Part shown: positions 47,046 through 56,468 of the stretch, in pieces
Layout: each line of letters starts with the position of its first letter
How positions within the stretch are numbered: position 1 is the first letter of the stretch
From: CANLBN01 sp034111645
GTDB lineage: Bacteria; Pseudomonadota; Gammaproteobacteria; Pseudomonadales; Cellvibrionaceae
Reading direction: 5' to 3'
Length of the DNA: 64,000 bases
Assembly (NCBI GenBank): GCA_034111645.1
Contig: JAWUWW010000042.1
Span: 89,220-153,219 of the forward strand
Program-made: the position numbers and the translations under genes
The notes under the pieces: generated by a model
What the model was told of the DNA's origin: nothing
The model's input: the letters and a program-made list of their open reading frames with translations, nothing else
Databases searched by the model: none

Positions 47046-47411
47046 GCCTGTGTTGTCCCCAATAAAGGTGTAAAGCCATAGTAAAACTAGCTTTAAGGCT
47101 ATCAATAATATGCTTCAAGGCTGTCAAATATCTTAAATCAAGTTAAATACAGTAATGCCAAGGTTAATGGGTCCCTATCGCTAAAGTGATAGCGATAAAA
47201 GTTAGGTTACGCTATTTTTAGCGCTATTTTTGAGCAAAATATTTATTAACGTAAAGGTCTTAGAGTATTTTAATACTTAGGGAAAAAGCCCGTTGCTGTT
47301 ATCATTGCAGATTTAATCATTTTGAATATGACGATGTTGTAGTAATGTTCCAAAAAATGCTTTTATAAGCTTTTCAATGTATAAACTTTAAACAAGAAGA
47401 CACAAAATTTC
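47046..47411. other. Intergenic region before dnaX
   Basis: No gene is visible in 366 bp. It contains a 7-bp perfect hairpin (TATCGCT 47176-47182 / AGCGATA 47191-47197), a direct repeat GCTATTTTT at 47211 and 47223, and a short palindrome AGTATTTTAATACT near 47265. A 4.5S RNA was looked for, because it often lies near this cluster, but none was found. Confidence 0.4.
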
Positions 47412-49517
47412 ATGAGTTACCAAGTATTAGCCCGTAAATGGCGACCACGATCGTTTCGCGAGATGGTCGGCCAAGAGCATGTGTTAAAAGCTCTGATTAA
47501 TGCGCTCGACCACGATCGACTGCATCACGCGTATTTGTTTACCGGCACCCGCGGTGTGGGGAAAACAACCATTGCCCGTATTTTAGCTAAATGCTTAAAC
47601 TGTGATATTGGTGTGAGTTCAGAGCCCTGTAATCAGTGTGGCTCTTGCACCGAGATAAACGAAGGTCGTTTTGTCGATTTAATCGAGGTCGATGCTGCAT
47701 CGCGGACAAAAGTAGAAGACACCCGAGATTTATTAGATAATGTGCAATATGCACCGACAAGAGGGCGTTACAAGGTCTATCTTATCGATGAAGTGCATAT
47801 GCTATCTAATAGCAGTTTTAATGCTTTATTAAAAACATTAGAAGAGCCGCCGCCGCACGTTAAGTTTTTACTCGCCACCACCGATCCCCAAAAATTACCC
47901 GTTACGGTGCTTTCGCGCTGCTTGCAATTTAGCCTTAAAAATATGAGTGCCGAGCGTATTGTCGGACACCTAAAGTTTATTCTTGAAAAAGAAATGGTGC
48001 CCTTTGAAGAAGCGAGTCTTTGGCATTTAGGTCGTTCTGCCGATGGCAGTATGCGCGATGCACTGAGTTTAACCGATCAGGCTATCTCTTTTGGTGGCGG
48101 TAAAGTTACCGAAGTTGATGTTCGCACCATGCTTGGCGCTATTGATCAGACCCTAGTTTTTGATGTGCTAATGGGTTTAATCGCCGAGGACGGCGCCGCA
48201 ATATTAGCCGGTGTTAATAAGCTTTCCGAGCACTCGCCAGATTATAGCGAGGTATTAGGTGAGCTGATTGCTGTGCTGCATCGGATTGCAATTGCACAAG
48301 TAGTGCCTGAAGCTATTGATAATAGCTTGGGTGACCGTAAGCAGATTTATGATTTCGCGCAAAAGATAGCAAGTGAGGATGTGCAGCTTTATTATCAAAC
48401 CGCATTATTAGGTCGAAGAGATTTGCCTCTATCGCCCGATGCGCGCAGTGGTTTAGAAATGACCTTATTACGTATGTTAGCGTTTAAACCTCAAGGTGTT
48501 GCTGAGCTACCCAAAAAAGGACTTCCTGAAAAGATATTTTCGAAAAATGAGGCGTCTAAAGTTGGCTCGCCCGAAAATGAAATGTCAAATCAACAATGGC
48601 CAACAATCCAGCAGTCACCAAACCAGCCTCAAGAGGCAAATGAATCTTCTGTTGAGGATTTATCTTTAGAGGATGATGAATTAAATAATGAAAAGTTAGC
48701 TAGTCAGGAGGCACAGGAACCCGCAAAAAAGTCTGAAGTCGTCTCGGTGCCGGATATAAGCCAAGAGCCGATTCGGTTTCATAAAGATGTGGAAGTTAAT
48801 GTCAGTGAAGGGTTTGCTGAAGATACCGATAGTCATACAGAGCAACAAATATCGGCTGACAATGAGCCGCCTTTTTCAATGGACGATAACAATCCTATAA
48901 ATTCAGCGTATGACGAAAAAGAAAGTCTCGAAAATAGAGAGCTAGAAGCTACTGAGCTAGTTACTGAACTAGTTATGGAGACAGAAGGTAAGGCAGTAAA
49001 AAGCAAAGAGCTCGATGATAAAGCGTTTATAAATACGACGATTACTCATACAAAAAATGTTGGCCTACAGCAAGAAACACCAAAAATTGTTACTAAGCCT
49101 CTAAAAAAGTCTGTCGAGTCACTAGCACAGTTTAGCCCTGACAATTGGTTTGACGTTTATTGCCAGCTCGATACCGGTGGTTTATTACAGAGCACGGTTG
49201 CCAATTGTATTTATGTCGGTGCGCAAGATGGAGTCTTACAATTTACATTAGATGAGCTGCAAAGCACTTTATATGACGCGGCTCACCAGCAACGTCTTGC
49301 TGATTTACTCGAGGAGTATTTTGGTCAAAGTCTCGACGTTAATATTATCAATGGTCATCCTGGCCGCGAAACGCCAGCGCAAATTATCGTGCGACAGCAA
49401 CAAGAGCGCCAAGCAAGTGCTAAATCTGCAATTCAGTCAGACCCGGTGGTTAAACAGTTGCAAGAAAACTTAGGCGCAACAATTATCGAGGGTTCCATAG
49501 AGCCAATTGATGGTTAG
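47412..49517 (+). CDS. dnaX: DNA polymerase III subunits tau and gamma
   Basis: 701 aa. Clamp-loader ATPase core: Walker A GTRGVGKT (45-52), zinc cysteines 64, 73, 76 and 79, Walker B DEVHML, sensor-1 LLATTDPQKLPVTVLSRC and the three-domain core to about 365. Residues about 370-560 are an acidic, Gln/Glu-rich linker with poor complexity; the last 140 residues are the tau-specific domain that contacts the polymerase alpha subunit. A run of six A lies at codons 368-369, just after the core, where a -1 slip would reach a stop within four codons. It heads a dnaX-ybaB-recR cluster. Confidence 0.96.
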   Translation: MSYQVLARKWRPRSFREMVGQEHVLKALINALDHDRLHHAYLFTGTRGVGKTTIARILAKCLNCDIGVSSEPCNQCGSCTEINEGRFVDLIEVDAASRTKVEDTRDLLDNVQYAPTRGRYKVYLIDEVHMLSNSSFNALLKTLEEPPPHVKFLLATTDPQKLPVTVLSRCLQFSLKNMSAERIVGHLKFILEKEMVPFEEASLWHLGRSADGSMRDALSLTDQAISFGGGKVTEVDVRTMLGAIDQTLVFDVLMGLIAEDGAAILAGVNKLSEHSPDYSEVLGELIAVLHRIAIAQVVPEAIDNSLGDRKQIYDFAQKIASEDVQLYYQTALLGRRDLPLSPDARSGLEMTLLRMLAFKPQGVAELPKKGLPEKIFSKNEASKVGSPENEMSNQQWPTIQQSPNQPQEANESSVEDLSLEDDELNNEKLASQEAQEPAKKSEVVSVPDISQEPIRFHKDVEVNVSEGFAEDTDSHTEQQISADNEPPFSMDDNNPINSAYDEKESLENRELEATELVTELVMETEGKAVKSKELDDKAFINTTITHTKNVGLQQETPKIVTKPLKKSVESLAQFSPDNWFDVYCQLDTGGLLQSTVANCIYVGAQDGVLQFTLDELQSTLYDAAHQQRLADLLEEYFGQSLDVNIINGHPGRETPAQIIVRQQQERQASAKSAIQSDPVVKQLQENLGATIIEGSIEPIDG

Positions 49518-49635
49518 AAGAGTAAAATCAGTAAGCTGTAAAAAATAGCAGACGTTATTTGTTTAGCATCAGCAGACAGCTGAAGTTATCAAAAATTAGT
49601 ATTGTTTTTATATAAAATCAAATGGGAGAGTCGAC

Positions 49636-49956
49636 ATGACAGGTATTGGCGATTTAATGAAGCAAGCCAAAGCAATGCAAGAAAATATGCAAAAAATGCA
49701 AGAGGATCTTGCAAAGCTAGAAGTTATTGGTGAATCTGGTGCAGGCATGGTTAAGATTACAATGACGGGCCGACACGATGTTAAAAATGTTGAGCTAGAT
49801 GATTCACTTCTAACTGAAGAAAAATCAATATTAGAAGATTTGCTGGCAGCGGCTGTAAATGATGCCGTCAGAAAAGTAGAAGAAAGTAATAAAAATAAAA
49901 TGGGTGATCTTGCGGCAGGAATGAATTTGCCTGCGGATTTTAAAATGCCATTTTAA
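49636..49956 (+). CDS. ybaB: YbaB/EbfC family nucleoid-associated protein
   Basis: 106 aa, the normal length. It begins MTGIGDLMKQAKAMQENMQKMQEDLAKLEVIGESGAGMVKITMTG and ends GDLAAGMNLPADFKMPF, both diagnostic. The protein forms a dimer that binds DNA and is nearly always encoded between dnaX and recR, as here. It lies 119 bp after dnaX and 99 bp before recR, so the three are probably transcribed together. Confidence 0.97.
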   Translation: MTGIGDLMKQAKAMQENMQKMQEDLAKLEVIGESGAGMVKITMTGRHDVKNVELDDSLLTEEKSILEDLLAAAVNDAVRKVEESNKNKMGDLAAGMNLPADFKMPF

Positions 49957-50054
49957 AATGCTTATTATTAGACTTGTAAAATAAGTTTATAAATAAAATA
50001 TATTGTTGAAAACATAAAATAACGTTTAAGAAAGAAGATAGAGCACCATAACTT

Positions 50055-50648
50055 ATGTTTAGTCCTTTAATTGATGAATTGATTAATTCCTTGTGTTGTC
50101 TACCTGGCGTCGGTAGAAAATCTGCACAGCGTATGGCATTTCATTTATTGGAGCGCGACTCAGAGGGTGGCGATAGATTATCGTTGGCACTCAAATCAGC
50201 TATCGAAAAAGTAGCGCGTTGTCAGCAATGCCGTACCTTAACAGAAGAGGGTATTTGCGCTATTTGTGCTAGCCAAAAAAGAAAATCAGCATATTTATGC
50301 GTGGTAGAAACTCCAGCAGATATTGCTGCGATCGAGCAATCGGGGACTTATCAGGGTAAATATTTTGTATTGATGGGGCGTCTTTCTCCTATCGATGGGA
50401 TTGGTCCGAATGAAATTGGTTTACCTCTACTCGATCAGCGCCTACAAGCAGAAGGTATCGAGGAACTAATTTTAGCGACTAACCCTACCGTTGAAGGTGA
50501 GGCAACCGCACATTACATAGCTGATCGAGCTCGTCAGTATAATGTGATCGTTTCACGGATTGCACACGGCGTGCCACTTGGGGGTGAGCTTGAATTTATT
50601 GATGGAGGCACCTTGGCACATGCCTTTAGTAGTCGACGAAATTTTTAA
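50055..50648 (+). CDS. recR: Recombination mediator RecR
   Basis: 197 aa. The order is helix-hairpin-helix (LCCLPGVGRKSAQRMAFHLLERD), a four-cysteine zinc finger (CQQCRTLTEEGICAIC, about 56-71) and a Toprim domain (LCVVETPADIAAIEQSGTYQGKYFVLMGRLSPIDGIGP). The closing RIAHGVPLGGELEFIDGGTLAHAFSSR is typical. RecR works with RecF and RecO to load RecA on gapped DNA. It completes the dnaX-ybaB-recR cluster. Confidence 0.97.
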   Translation: MFSPLIDELINSLCCLPGVGRKSAQRMAFHLLERDSEGGDRLSLALKSAIEKVARCQQCRTLTEEGICAICASQKRKSAYLCVVETPADIAAIEQSGTYQGKYFVLMGRLSPIDGIGPNEIGLPLLDQRLQAEGIEELILATNPTVEGEATAHYIADRARQYNVIVSRIAHGVPLGGELEFIDGGTLAHAFSSRRNF

Positions 50649-50745
50649 AACCATTATTTGTGCCAGCAGTTAAAAGTAAATGTTAACAAGAGCCAGTAAC
50701 ACGCTTTTTACATAATGTTTATTAAAAATGTCGCTGTAGGCTTTT

Positions 50746-51960
50746 ATGAAATCGGCAATTAAACCGGAATTAAAACAAAAATTGAAACCAGAAATAAAGC
50801 CAGAACGAAAACCAGAATTAAAACCACAAATATTTGAATGGGTTAATACAAATGCACGCTTGCAAGAACTTTGTCAGCAATGGTCCGAACAAAAAGCGAT
50901 TGCTTTAGATACGGAATTTATTCGAACTGATACGTTTTATCCGATTATGGGTTTGCTACAAATAGCGGATACACAGGGCATTTATTTAGTTGATCCATTA
51001 GCGATAGACGATAAAAAATCACTGCAAGAGTTATGGAAAAATACGAATGTTGTCAAGATTATTCACTCTTGTTCAGAAGATTTAGAAGTTTTTAGTCGCT
51101 ATTTACAGGTCTTGCCCACGCCTTTATTTGATACTCAAGTAGCTGCTGCATTTGTAGGTATGGGTTCATCAATGGGTTATTCAAATTTGGTTGATTTTTT
51201 GTTTGGTGATCTTATTCCAAAAGATGAAACGCGTTCAGACTGGTTGCAGCGCCCACTGAGTGATGCGCAACTAAATTACGCGGCTTTAGATGTTGCACAC
51301 TTGTTACCAATTTATCATGAGTTAATCGAGCGTTTGAAAAGCCAGCAACGTCTTCAGTGGGTAGCAATGGAATTTGAAACGATAATTGCAAAAGCTAATG
51401 CTAATGATAGCGTAGGCCAACATTATTTACGGATTAAGTCTGCATGGAAATTACAACCAAAACAATTAGCTGTATTAAAAGCGCTGACATCTTGGCGCGA
51501 GCTTGAGACGCGTAACGTCGATATTCCAAGAAACCGTTTAATCAAAGATAGTGCGCTATTTGATATTGCGCAGCGTTTGCCTAAAACTAAAGCGCATTTA
51601 ATTGAAGTTAATGATGTTCATAACAGATTCATAAATAGTTATGGCGAACATTGTCTGCAATTAATAAATGATGTAATGCACGATGACGATAATTATCCTG
51701 AGCGTCTGGCGTCACCTCTCAATGCTGAACAAAGAAATTTATTTAAAACGTTAAAGGCCCACGTTGTTGAAGTTGCCGAGCAAATAGCATTGCCGGCTGA
51801 GTATTTGATCCGCAAAAAAGAGTTAGAAGAAATTGTACGTTATCCACAGCAAACATTGTTATCTATGCCAAAGGTTCTCAATGGTTGGCGTGAAGAAGTT
51901 ATTGGCAAATCTTTACTCGGTCTTCTAGCTGAAATAATCAATAAAAAAGACCATGATTAA
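50746..51960 (+). CDS. rnd: Ribonuclease D with a repetitive N-terminal extension
   Basis: 404 aa. The DEDDy exonuclease motifs are present: ALDTEFIRTDTFYPIMGLLQIAD, IIHSCSEDLEVF and NYAALDVAHLLPIY. An HRDC domain follows (about 215-295) and a second HRDC-like region closes the protein. RNase D matures tRNA 3' ends. Residues 1-28 are a Lys/Pro-rich run of the unit KPE(L/I)K repeated about five times, absent from typical RNase D, which starts about where IFEWVNTNARL begins. No other ATG lies between, so the extension is probably translated. Confidence 0.94.
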   Translation: MKSAIKPELKQKLKPEIKPERKPELKPQIFEWVNTNARLQELCQQWSEQKAIALDTEFIRTDTFYPIMGLLQIADTQGIYLVDPLAIDDKKSLQELWKNTNVVKIIHSCSEDLEVFSRYLQVLPTPLFDTQVAAAFVGMGSSMGYSNLVDFLFGDLIPKDETRSDWLQRPLSDAQLNYAALDVAHLLPIYHELIERLKSQQRLQWVAMEFETIIAKANANDSVGQHYLRIKSAWKLQPKQLAVLKALTSWRELETRNVDIPRNRLIKDSALFDIAQRLPKTKAHLIEVNDVHNRFINSYGEHCLQLINDVMHDDDNYPERLASPLNAEQRNLFKTLKAHVVEVAEQIALPAEYLIRKKELEEIVRYPQQTLLSMPKVLNGWREEVIGKSLLGLLAEIINKKDHD

Positions 51961-52039
51961 ATATAAAGTGTGAAATAATTTAATAGGATCATTACAAGTA
52001 AGTATTGCTTGTTTTGAGAGCTAATGCAGAGAGGAAAAT

Positions 52040-52360
52040 GTGTCATCTAATAATGAAGGTCGATTGTGTGAAATATACAGATGCTCTAGAAAAGAAGGCA
52101 TGTATATTTATGTTGATAAAAAAGACGGTCTTGAAAAACTTCCTGATTCCCTCAATAAAAAAACAGGTAAAATGGTGTTTGCAATGGGATTAATGCTTAC
52201 GCCAGATAAAAAACTCGCCCGTGCTAAAGCAAAAGATGTGTTAGATGCAATTGAGGCGCAAGGTTTTTATTTACAAATGCCTCCAAACTTATATGGCGAG
52301 GCTAAAGAAAGTAGTCATGCTATTACCGAAGCCAATAATTTTCTTGAAAGCCAAAAATAA
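52040..52360 (+). CDS. ycgL: YcgL domain protein
   Basis: 106 aa. The start is GTG at 52040 (ribosome-binding site GAGG at 52031-52034); the overlapping ATG at 52038 belongs to another frame. The sequence CEIYRCSRKEGMYIYVDKKDGLEKLPDSL and the GFYLQMPPNLYGEA segment are diagnostic of YcgL. The family has a small alpha/beta fold and unknown function. It follows rnd, as in many gammaproteobacteria, and runs 2 bp from the next gene. Confidence 0.9.
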   Translation: MSSNNEGRLCEIYRCSRKEGMYIYVDKKDGLEKLPDSLNKKTGKMVFAMGLMLTPDKKLARAKAKDVLDAIEAQGFYLQMPPNLYGEAKESSHAITEANNFLESQK

Positions 52361-52362
52361 AG

Positions 52363-52698
52363 ATGTTGATTTCGTGGCCAGCGGTAATCAAGTATAGTGG
52401 TGATGATGAATTACTATTTATTAAAGATGAGTCTGTTTGGTTATCTGAAAGCCTATGCGCCTATGCTTATAATGAGGATGATCTATTGATCGATAGTAAC
52501 GGTTTACTGTTTTCTATTGATTACGATGAAAAAAACAATAAAGTTGTTTTAAATACTCGGCAACAGTTAGTAGCAATCGAAAAATTTGAAGAGTGGATTA
52601 GAAATCATACGGCGGTACTCAATCAATGTTGTTCATCTAAACTGACTTTGCCGTCAATAAAACAGGGATTTTTACTTCTAGGACAACTAAGCCATTAG
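52363..52698 (+). CDS. Hypothetical protein, probably DUF4144 family, 111 aa
   Basis: 111 aa starting 2 bp after the ycgL stop. It opens with LISWPAVIKYSGDDELLFIKDESVW and has LLIDSNGLLFSIDYD, which resembles DUF4144 proteins encoded beside ycgL in other gammaproteobacteria; I am moderately sure. It is cytoplasmic and the function is unknown. Tight spacing implies translation coupled to ycgL. Confidence 0.75.
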   Translation: MLISWPAVIKYSGDDELLFIKDESVWLSESLCAYAYNEDDLLIDSNGLLFSIDYDEKNNKVVLNTRQQLVAIEKFEEWIRNHTAVLNQCCSSKLTLPSIKQGFLLLGQLSH

Positions 52699-52736
52699 TT
52701 TACTATCTGTGAGAAGAACTCATTAAGTCAAAAATT

Positions 52737-53177
52737 ATGAGTGAAAACTTTTGGGAATCAAAAACTTTATCTGAGATGACCACTGAGCAATGGGAATCGC
52801 TTTGTGATGGCTGTGGAAAATGTTGCCTGCATAAATTAGAAGATGAAGATGATGGCCAGCTTTACTATACGGATATCGCTTGTAAGCTATTAGATATAGA
52901 GTCCTGTCGTTGTAAAGATTATACAAATAGGCTCAAAAAGGTACCTGATTGTTTGACCTTAACGCCTGAGACACTAGGCGATGTTGATTTTTTGCCCGAT
53001 ACATGTGCTTATCGTTTGTTGTCAGAGAATAAACCATTAGATTCATGGCATCCATTAATCTCGGGCAGTGATGATAGCGTTCATGAGGCAGGTGTCTCTG
53101 TGTCGGGACGAGTGTTATCTGAAACCTATATTCATCCCGACGATTTTGAGACTCGCGTTATTCAATGGATAAAATAA
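52737..53177 (+). CDS. ycgN: YcgN family cysteine-cluster protein
   Basis: 146 aa. The cysteines are arranged as CDGCGKCCLHK near residue 24, DIACKLLDIESCRCKDY about 60, and DCLTLTP and DTCAYRL later: the pattern of the UPF0260/YkgJ-type proteins, thought to bind zinc or an iron-sulfur cluster. The function is unknown. It ends a conserved rnd-ycgL-DUF4144-ycgN run on one strand. Confidence 0.93.
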   Translation: MSENFWESKTLSEMTTEQWESLCDGCGKCCLHKLEDEDDGQLYYTDIACKLLDIESCRCKDYTNRLKKVPDCLTLTPETLGDVDFLPDTCAYRLLSENKPLDSWHPLISGSDDSVHEAGVSVSGRVLSETYIHPDDFETRVIQWIK

Positions 53178-53269
53178 GTTAACATAAAACGAAGACAGTC
53201 ACTATCAAGATGATTTTGAGTGTCGAAGATAAATAATTTAAATCGTCTTACATATAGTTGGTTACATGC

Positions 53270-53671
53270 ATGTTTAGTTTTGAAAAATATATGATGGGTT
53301 GGGGCATCTATCTATTTGCCACCATTGCGCTGCTTGCCGTGTTTTGGAAAATGACTCGCTTTATTAAGTGGGTCTATATTAAAGATTGTGTCAGGCTTTT
53401 GGCGGCGGTCTTCTTATTGTTACCAATAACCATAGAAAGTGGTTCTTACTATTGGGCTCCAGCGTGGATAAAAGCGTTATTGAATATTATTTTTTCGAAC
53501 CTCGACGTCTTTTGGCCTATTGCACGTTTGTTTCTATTAGTACTTTGCAGTACTTATCTGGTTTATTTCCTTTTAAGTTTTTGCCTATCCCTTATTACTA
53601 AGCTGCGAACTAGTAATGTGTCTACTAAAGCGTCTAGCAAAGCAAGAAAAGAGCCACATATCGCCTCATAA
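53270..53671 (+). CDS. Hypothetical membrane protein, 133 aa
   Basis: The ATG at 53270 (MFSFEKYMMGWG) is preferred to an upstream TTG at 53258. Three helices occupy about 8-26, 37-56 and 80-106, and the C-terminal tail is basic (KLRTSNVSTKASSKARKE). The family is not named, but such small proteins often precede a large VWA membrane protein like the one that follows 280 bp downstream, so the two may work together. That link is inference. Confidence 0.68.
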   Translation: MFSFEKYMMGWGIYLFATIALLAVFWKMTRFIKWVYIKDCVRLLAAVFLLLPITIESGSYYWAPAWIKALLNIIFSNLDVFWPIARLFLLVLCSTYLVYFLLSFCLSLITKLRTSNVSTKASSKARKEPHIAS

Positions 53672-53951
53672 GTTATAAGACGCGAGCTAGACTTCATCAA
53701 TTAACAAAGGGATACGTTGAAGTAAGCACCCTAAAATAACAGCTTCGCCTACTCAGGCTTTTTGTTTTGGATTGTTGCGATATTTTGTATTTCTGCTATA
53801 ACTAATGGATCAAGCCATTATTTTAATGGCTGTTTTTATATTACTTTTACCCCTAAGCTTTGCTCAATACAATGACTTCCAAAGCAATGGCTCAATAATC
53901 GCTAGTTAATCTTAAATAATAGACCTTCAGTAATAGGGAATCAATTACGGC

Positions 53952-56180
53952 ATGCTTATATTTTCTCATCGCCTCGCTTACTTTGATCAACGTTATCATG
54001 CTGCCTTTAAATCGACGTGGTTAATTATATTAGTCGCCTTATTGTTGATTATAAATCCCGCTTTAGCTCAAGAACCTATTCTCGAAAAGCCCTCAGATAT
54101 TCGGATTATTGTCGATATTTCTGGCAGTATGAAAAAAAATGACCCAAAAAACTTGCGTATGCCAGCCGTTGATATGCTCAGTAAATTATTACCCGATGGC
54201 AGCAAGGCCGGTATTTGGACCTTTGGCCAATTTGTTAATATGTTAGTTAAACACCGCGAGGTCGATCAAAGCTGGAAGCAAGACGCTAGTGCTAAATCAT
54301 CGGGTATCAGCTCCGTTGGTCAATATACCAATATTGGTGAAGCTCTCGAAAAAACAGCTTACGATAAAACCTATTCTTCGATAGATCAATATCAAACGCA
54401 TGTGATCTTAATGACCGATGGCATGGTTGATATCGATCGTGATCCAAAAGTAAATGAGCGTGAACGCAGCCGTATTATTAATGAAATTTTACCTAGTTAC
54501 CAAAAAGCAGGTTTCATTATTCATACTATTTCACTCTCTGATAAAGCCGATAAAAAACTAATGGATAAACTCGCACTTGCAACGGGTGGACAGTCTGTAG
54601 TTGCAGAAACAGCCGATGAGTTAATGGAGATATTTTTACAAATTTTTAATCGCGCTGTACCCCAAGAAGAATTACCCTTTGAAGGAAATTCTTTTTTAAC
54701 AGATTCAAGTATTGAAGAATTTACCGCATTAATTTTTCGCGAACCTACCTCACCTGAGACCACTTTATTTGCACCCGATAAAAGTGCATATACAAAAGAT
54801 ATAGTAAGTGAAGATGTCAGCTGGTATCGGACAGATAAATACGACCTTATTACGCTCAAGCAACCATTAGAGGGTGAATGGCAAGTACTTGCCGATTTAC
54901 AACCCAATAGCCGCATTACTGTGGTAAGCGATTTAAGTTTGAGTGTTAAATCGATACCATCTAATTTGATGGTCAATGATATCGTCGATTTTTCGCTAGT
55001 CTTTAGAGAAGGCAACGAGGTCGTTGATCGAGCCGAATTTTTAGAGCTGCTAGATATTAATTTAACGATAGAGCCGATAGCTTTAGCCGCAGGCTCAAAA
55101 GAGAAGTGGTCCAAAAAATTATCTAACGGACTGGTTCCTGGCAATGGAGTTTATAAGACGCTTTTAGATAATTTTACCGAAGTCGGCGAGTATGATGTTA
55201 TTGTTGACGTTGATGGCAAAACATTTCAGCGCCGCTCGGTACAGCGCGTAAATGTGCGCACACCCTTTAAGATTGAGACACAAACAATAAATACCGGAGA
55301 TGCCACTCAATTCAATATAGAAGTCATTCCTCAGAGTGCTAGCGTTAATTTTGCCAATACTGAAGTCGTGGCAAAAATAAAACCACCAACAGATAGCAGT
55401 CTAATTAAACCCTTTGAGCTGAATGATAACCAAGTATGGGCGCTATCTATTAAGCCAGAAGCTGAAGGCATCTATTCTGTTACGATTCGCGTAACAACTA
55501 AAGATAGTAACGGCGATACTAATGACATCATTCCTGAAACCTTAACGTTTTCATTTCCGGTTGTGGATAATATTTTTGAAGAACAAAAAAATGTGGTTGA
55601 AGATATAGTTGAAACACCAGTTATTGAAGACGCGCCAAAAGTAGAAGAAGTAAAGCCGGAAGAACCAAAAGAGTTAGAAGCTAATGCTGACGAGGAGGCT
55701 GCAGTTGAGCCACAACCGCCAGAAAAAAATGATAGCAATATGATGCAATGGATACTCTACGGTGTTATTGGTTTGGTAAATCTAATCATTCTTGGGGGGA
55801 TATTTTTTCTGTATCGTAAGTTTGTTAACCCTAAAGAAGCTAAGCCAGAAAATTCTGAAGATGATGTCATTGAAAAAGAACAAGTAGCAACTTCGGCAAT
55901 GGATGAATTGCCAATGGATGAAATGGTCATAGACGAATTAGATGCGTTTGAAAATGATATAGATCTTGCCGAAGAGGATAGCGTCGAAAAAGCCGTTAGT
56001 GCAAGTGATGCTTTAGCTGATCTGGCGCCAGAGATTTTAGATGATGACTTGTCTGACGATTTGATTGACGATGCGGAATCCGATGAATTTAAAACAGCGT
56101 TGATTGATGAAGAGCCTGAATTTAGTCTAGATGATTATGCGCCAGATCAATTGGATAAAGACGAAACCAAAAAGAAATAA
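53952..56180 (+). CDS. VWA-domain membrane protein (TIGR03503-like)
   Basis: 742 aa. A signal peptide ends at LALA-QEP (about residue 39-40). A von Willebrand A domain follows with an intact metal site (DISGS, Asp55-Ser57-Ser59; TDG later). Residues about 230-560 are beta-sandwich-like regions; one helix (MMQWILYGVIGLVNLIILGGIFFLYRKF, about 597-624) crosses the inner membrane; the last 120 residues are a very acidic cytoplasmic tail. The layout fits TIGR03503, a conserved family of unknown role. It probably displays a ligand-binding domain in the periplasm. Family membership is moderately certain. Confidence 0.8.
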   Translation: MLIFSHRLAYFDQRYHAAFKSTWLIILVALLLIINPALAQEPILEKPSDIRIIVDISGSMKKNDPKNLRMPAVDMLSKLLPDGSKAGIWTFGQFVNMLVKHREVDQSWKQDASAKSSGISSVGQYTNIGEALEKTAYDKTYSSIDQYQTHVILMTDGMVDIDRDPKVNERERSRIINEILPSYQKAGFIIHTISLSDKADKKLMDKLALATGGQSVVAETADELMEIFLQIFNRAVPQEELPFEGNSFLTDSSIEEFTALIFREPTSPETTLFAPDKSAYTKDIVSEDVSWYRTDKYDLITLKQPLEGEWQVLADLQPNSRITVVSDLSLSVKSIPSNLMVNDIVDFSLVFREGNEVVDRAEFLELLDINLTIEPIALAAGSKEKWSKKLSNGLVPGNGVYKTLLDNFTEVGEYDVIVDVDGKTFQRRSVQRVNVRTPFKIETQTINTGDATQFNIEVIPQSASVNFANTEVVAKIKPPTDSSLIKPFELNDNQVWALSIKPEAEGIYSVTIRVTTKDSNGDTNDIIPETLTFSFPVVDNIFEEQKNVVEDIVETPVIEDAPKVEEVKPEEPKELEANADEEAAVEPQPPEKNDSNMMQWILYGVIGLVNLIILGGIFFLYRKFVNPKEAKPENSEDDVIEKEQVATSAMDELPMDEMVIDELDAFENDIDLAEEDSVEKAVSASDALADLAPEILDDDLSDDLIDDAESDEFKTALIDEEPEFSLDDYAPDQLDKDETKKK

Positions 56181-56291
56181 GACGTTTTTATAATTGATCT
56201 CGTCATTTTTAGCTAGAAATAGCATTAATGCCATCAAAAAAATCATAAAGTAATAATTGCAAATCAATCAACATTGAAAGCGCCTTTCTTT

Positions 56292-56319
56292 TAAGTAGAT
56301 AAAAAGTTTTATCTACTTA
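56292..56319. repeat. 28-bp near-perfect palindrome (13-bp arms)
   Basis: TAAGTAGATAAAA (56292-56304) and TTTTATCTACTTA (56307-56319) are perfect complements separated by only 2 bp. It lies between the VWA gene and the ABC exporter gene, about 150 bp before the latter. No T-run follows, so it is either an operator or a cruciform-forming dyad. Confidence 0.85.
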
Positions 56320-56468
56320 CTAACTCTAAAATATAAATATTTAGTAAATATGAATTAGTGCATCTAATGAGTGACGACTCGTCGTAAAATTGATAGTCTG
56401 AATCTTAACCTGAAATTCTCCTCTATGTACCTATCTTATGAGCTCATCCTATAAACTGTTGGCATTAT

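Noticed and set aside
47046..47411. 4.5S RNA or another small RNA before dnaX
   Set aside because: The conserved GGAAGGAAGCAGCC core is absent.
52005..52193. ORF overlapping ycgL in another frame, starting at an ATG two bases before the GTG
   Set aside because: The ycgL frame has strong family similarity; the other does not.
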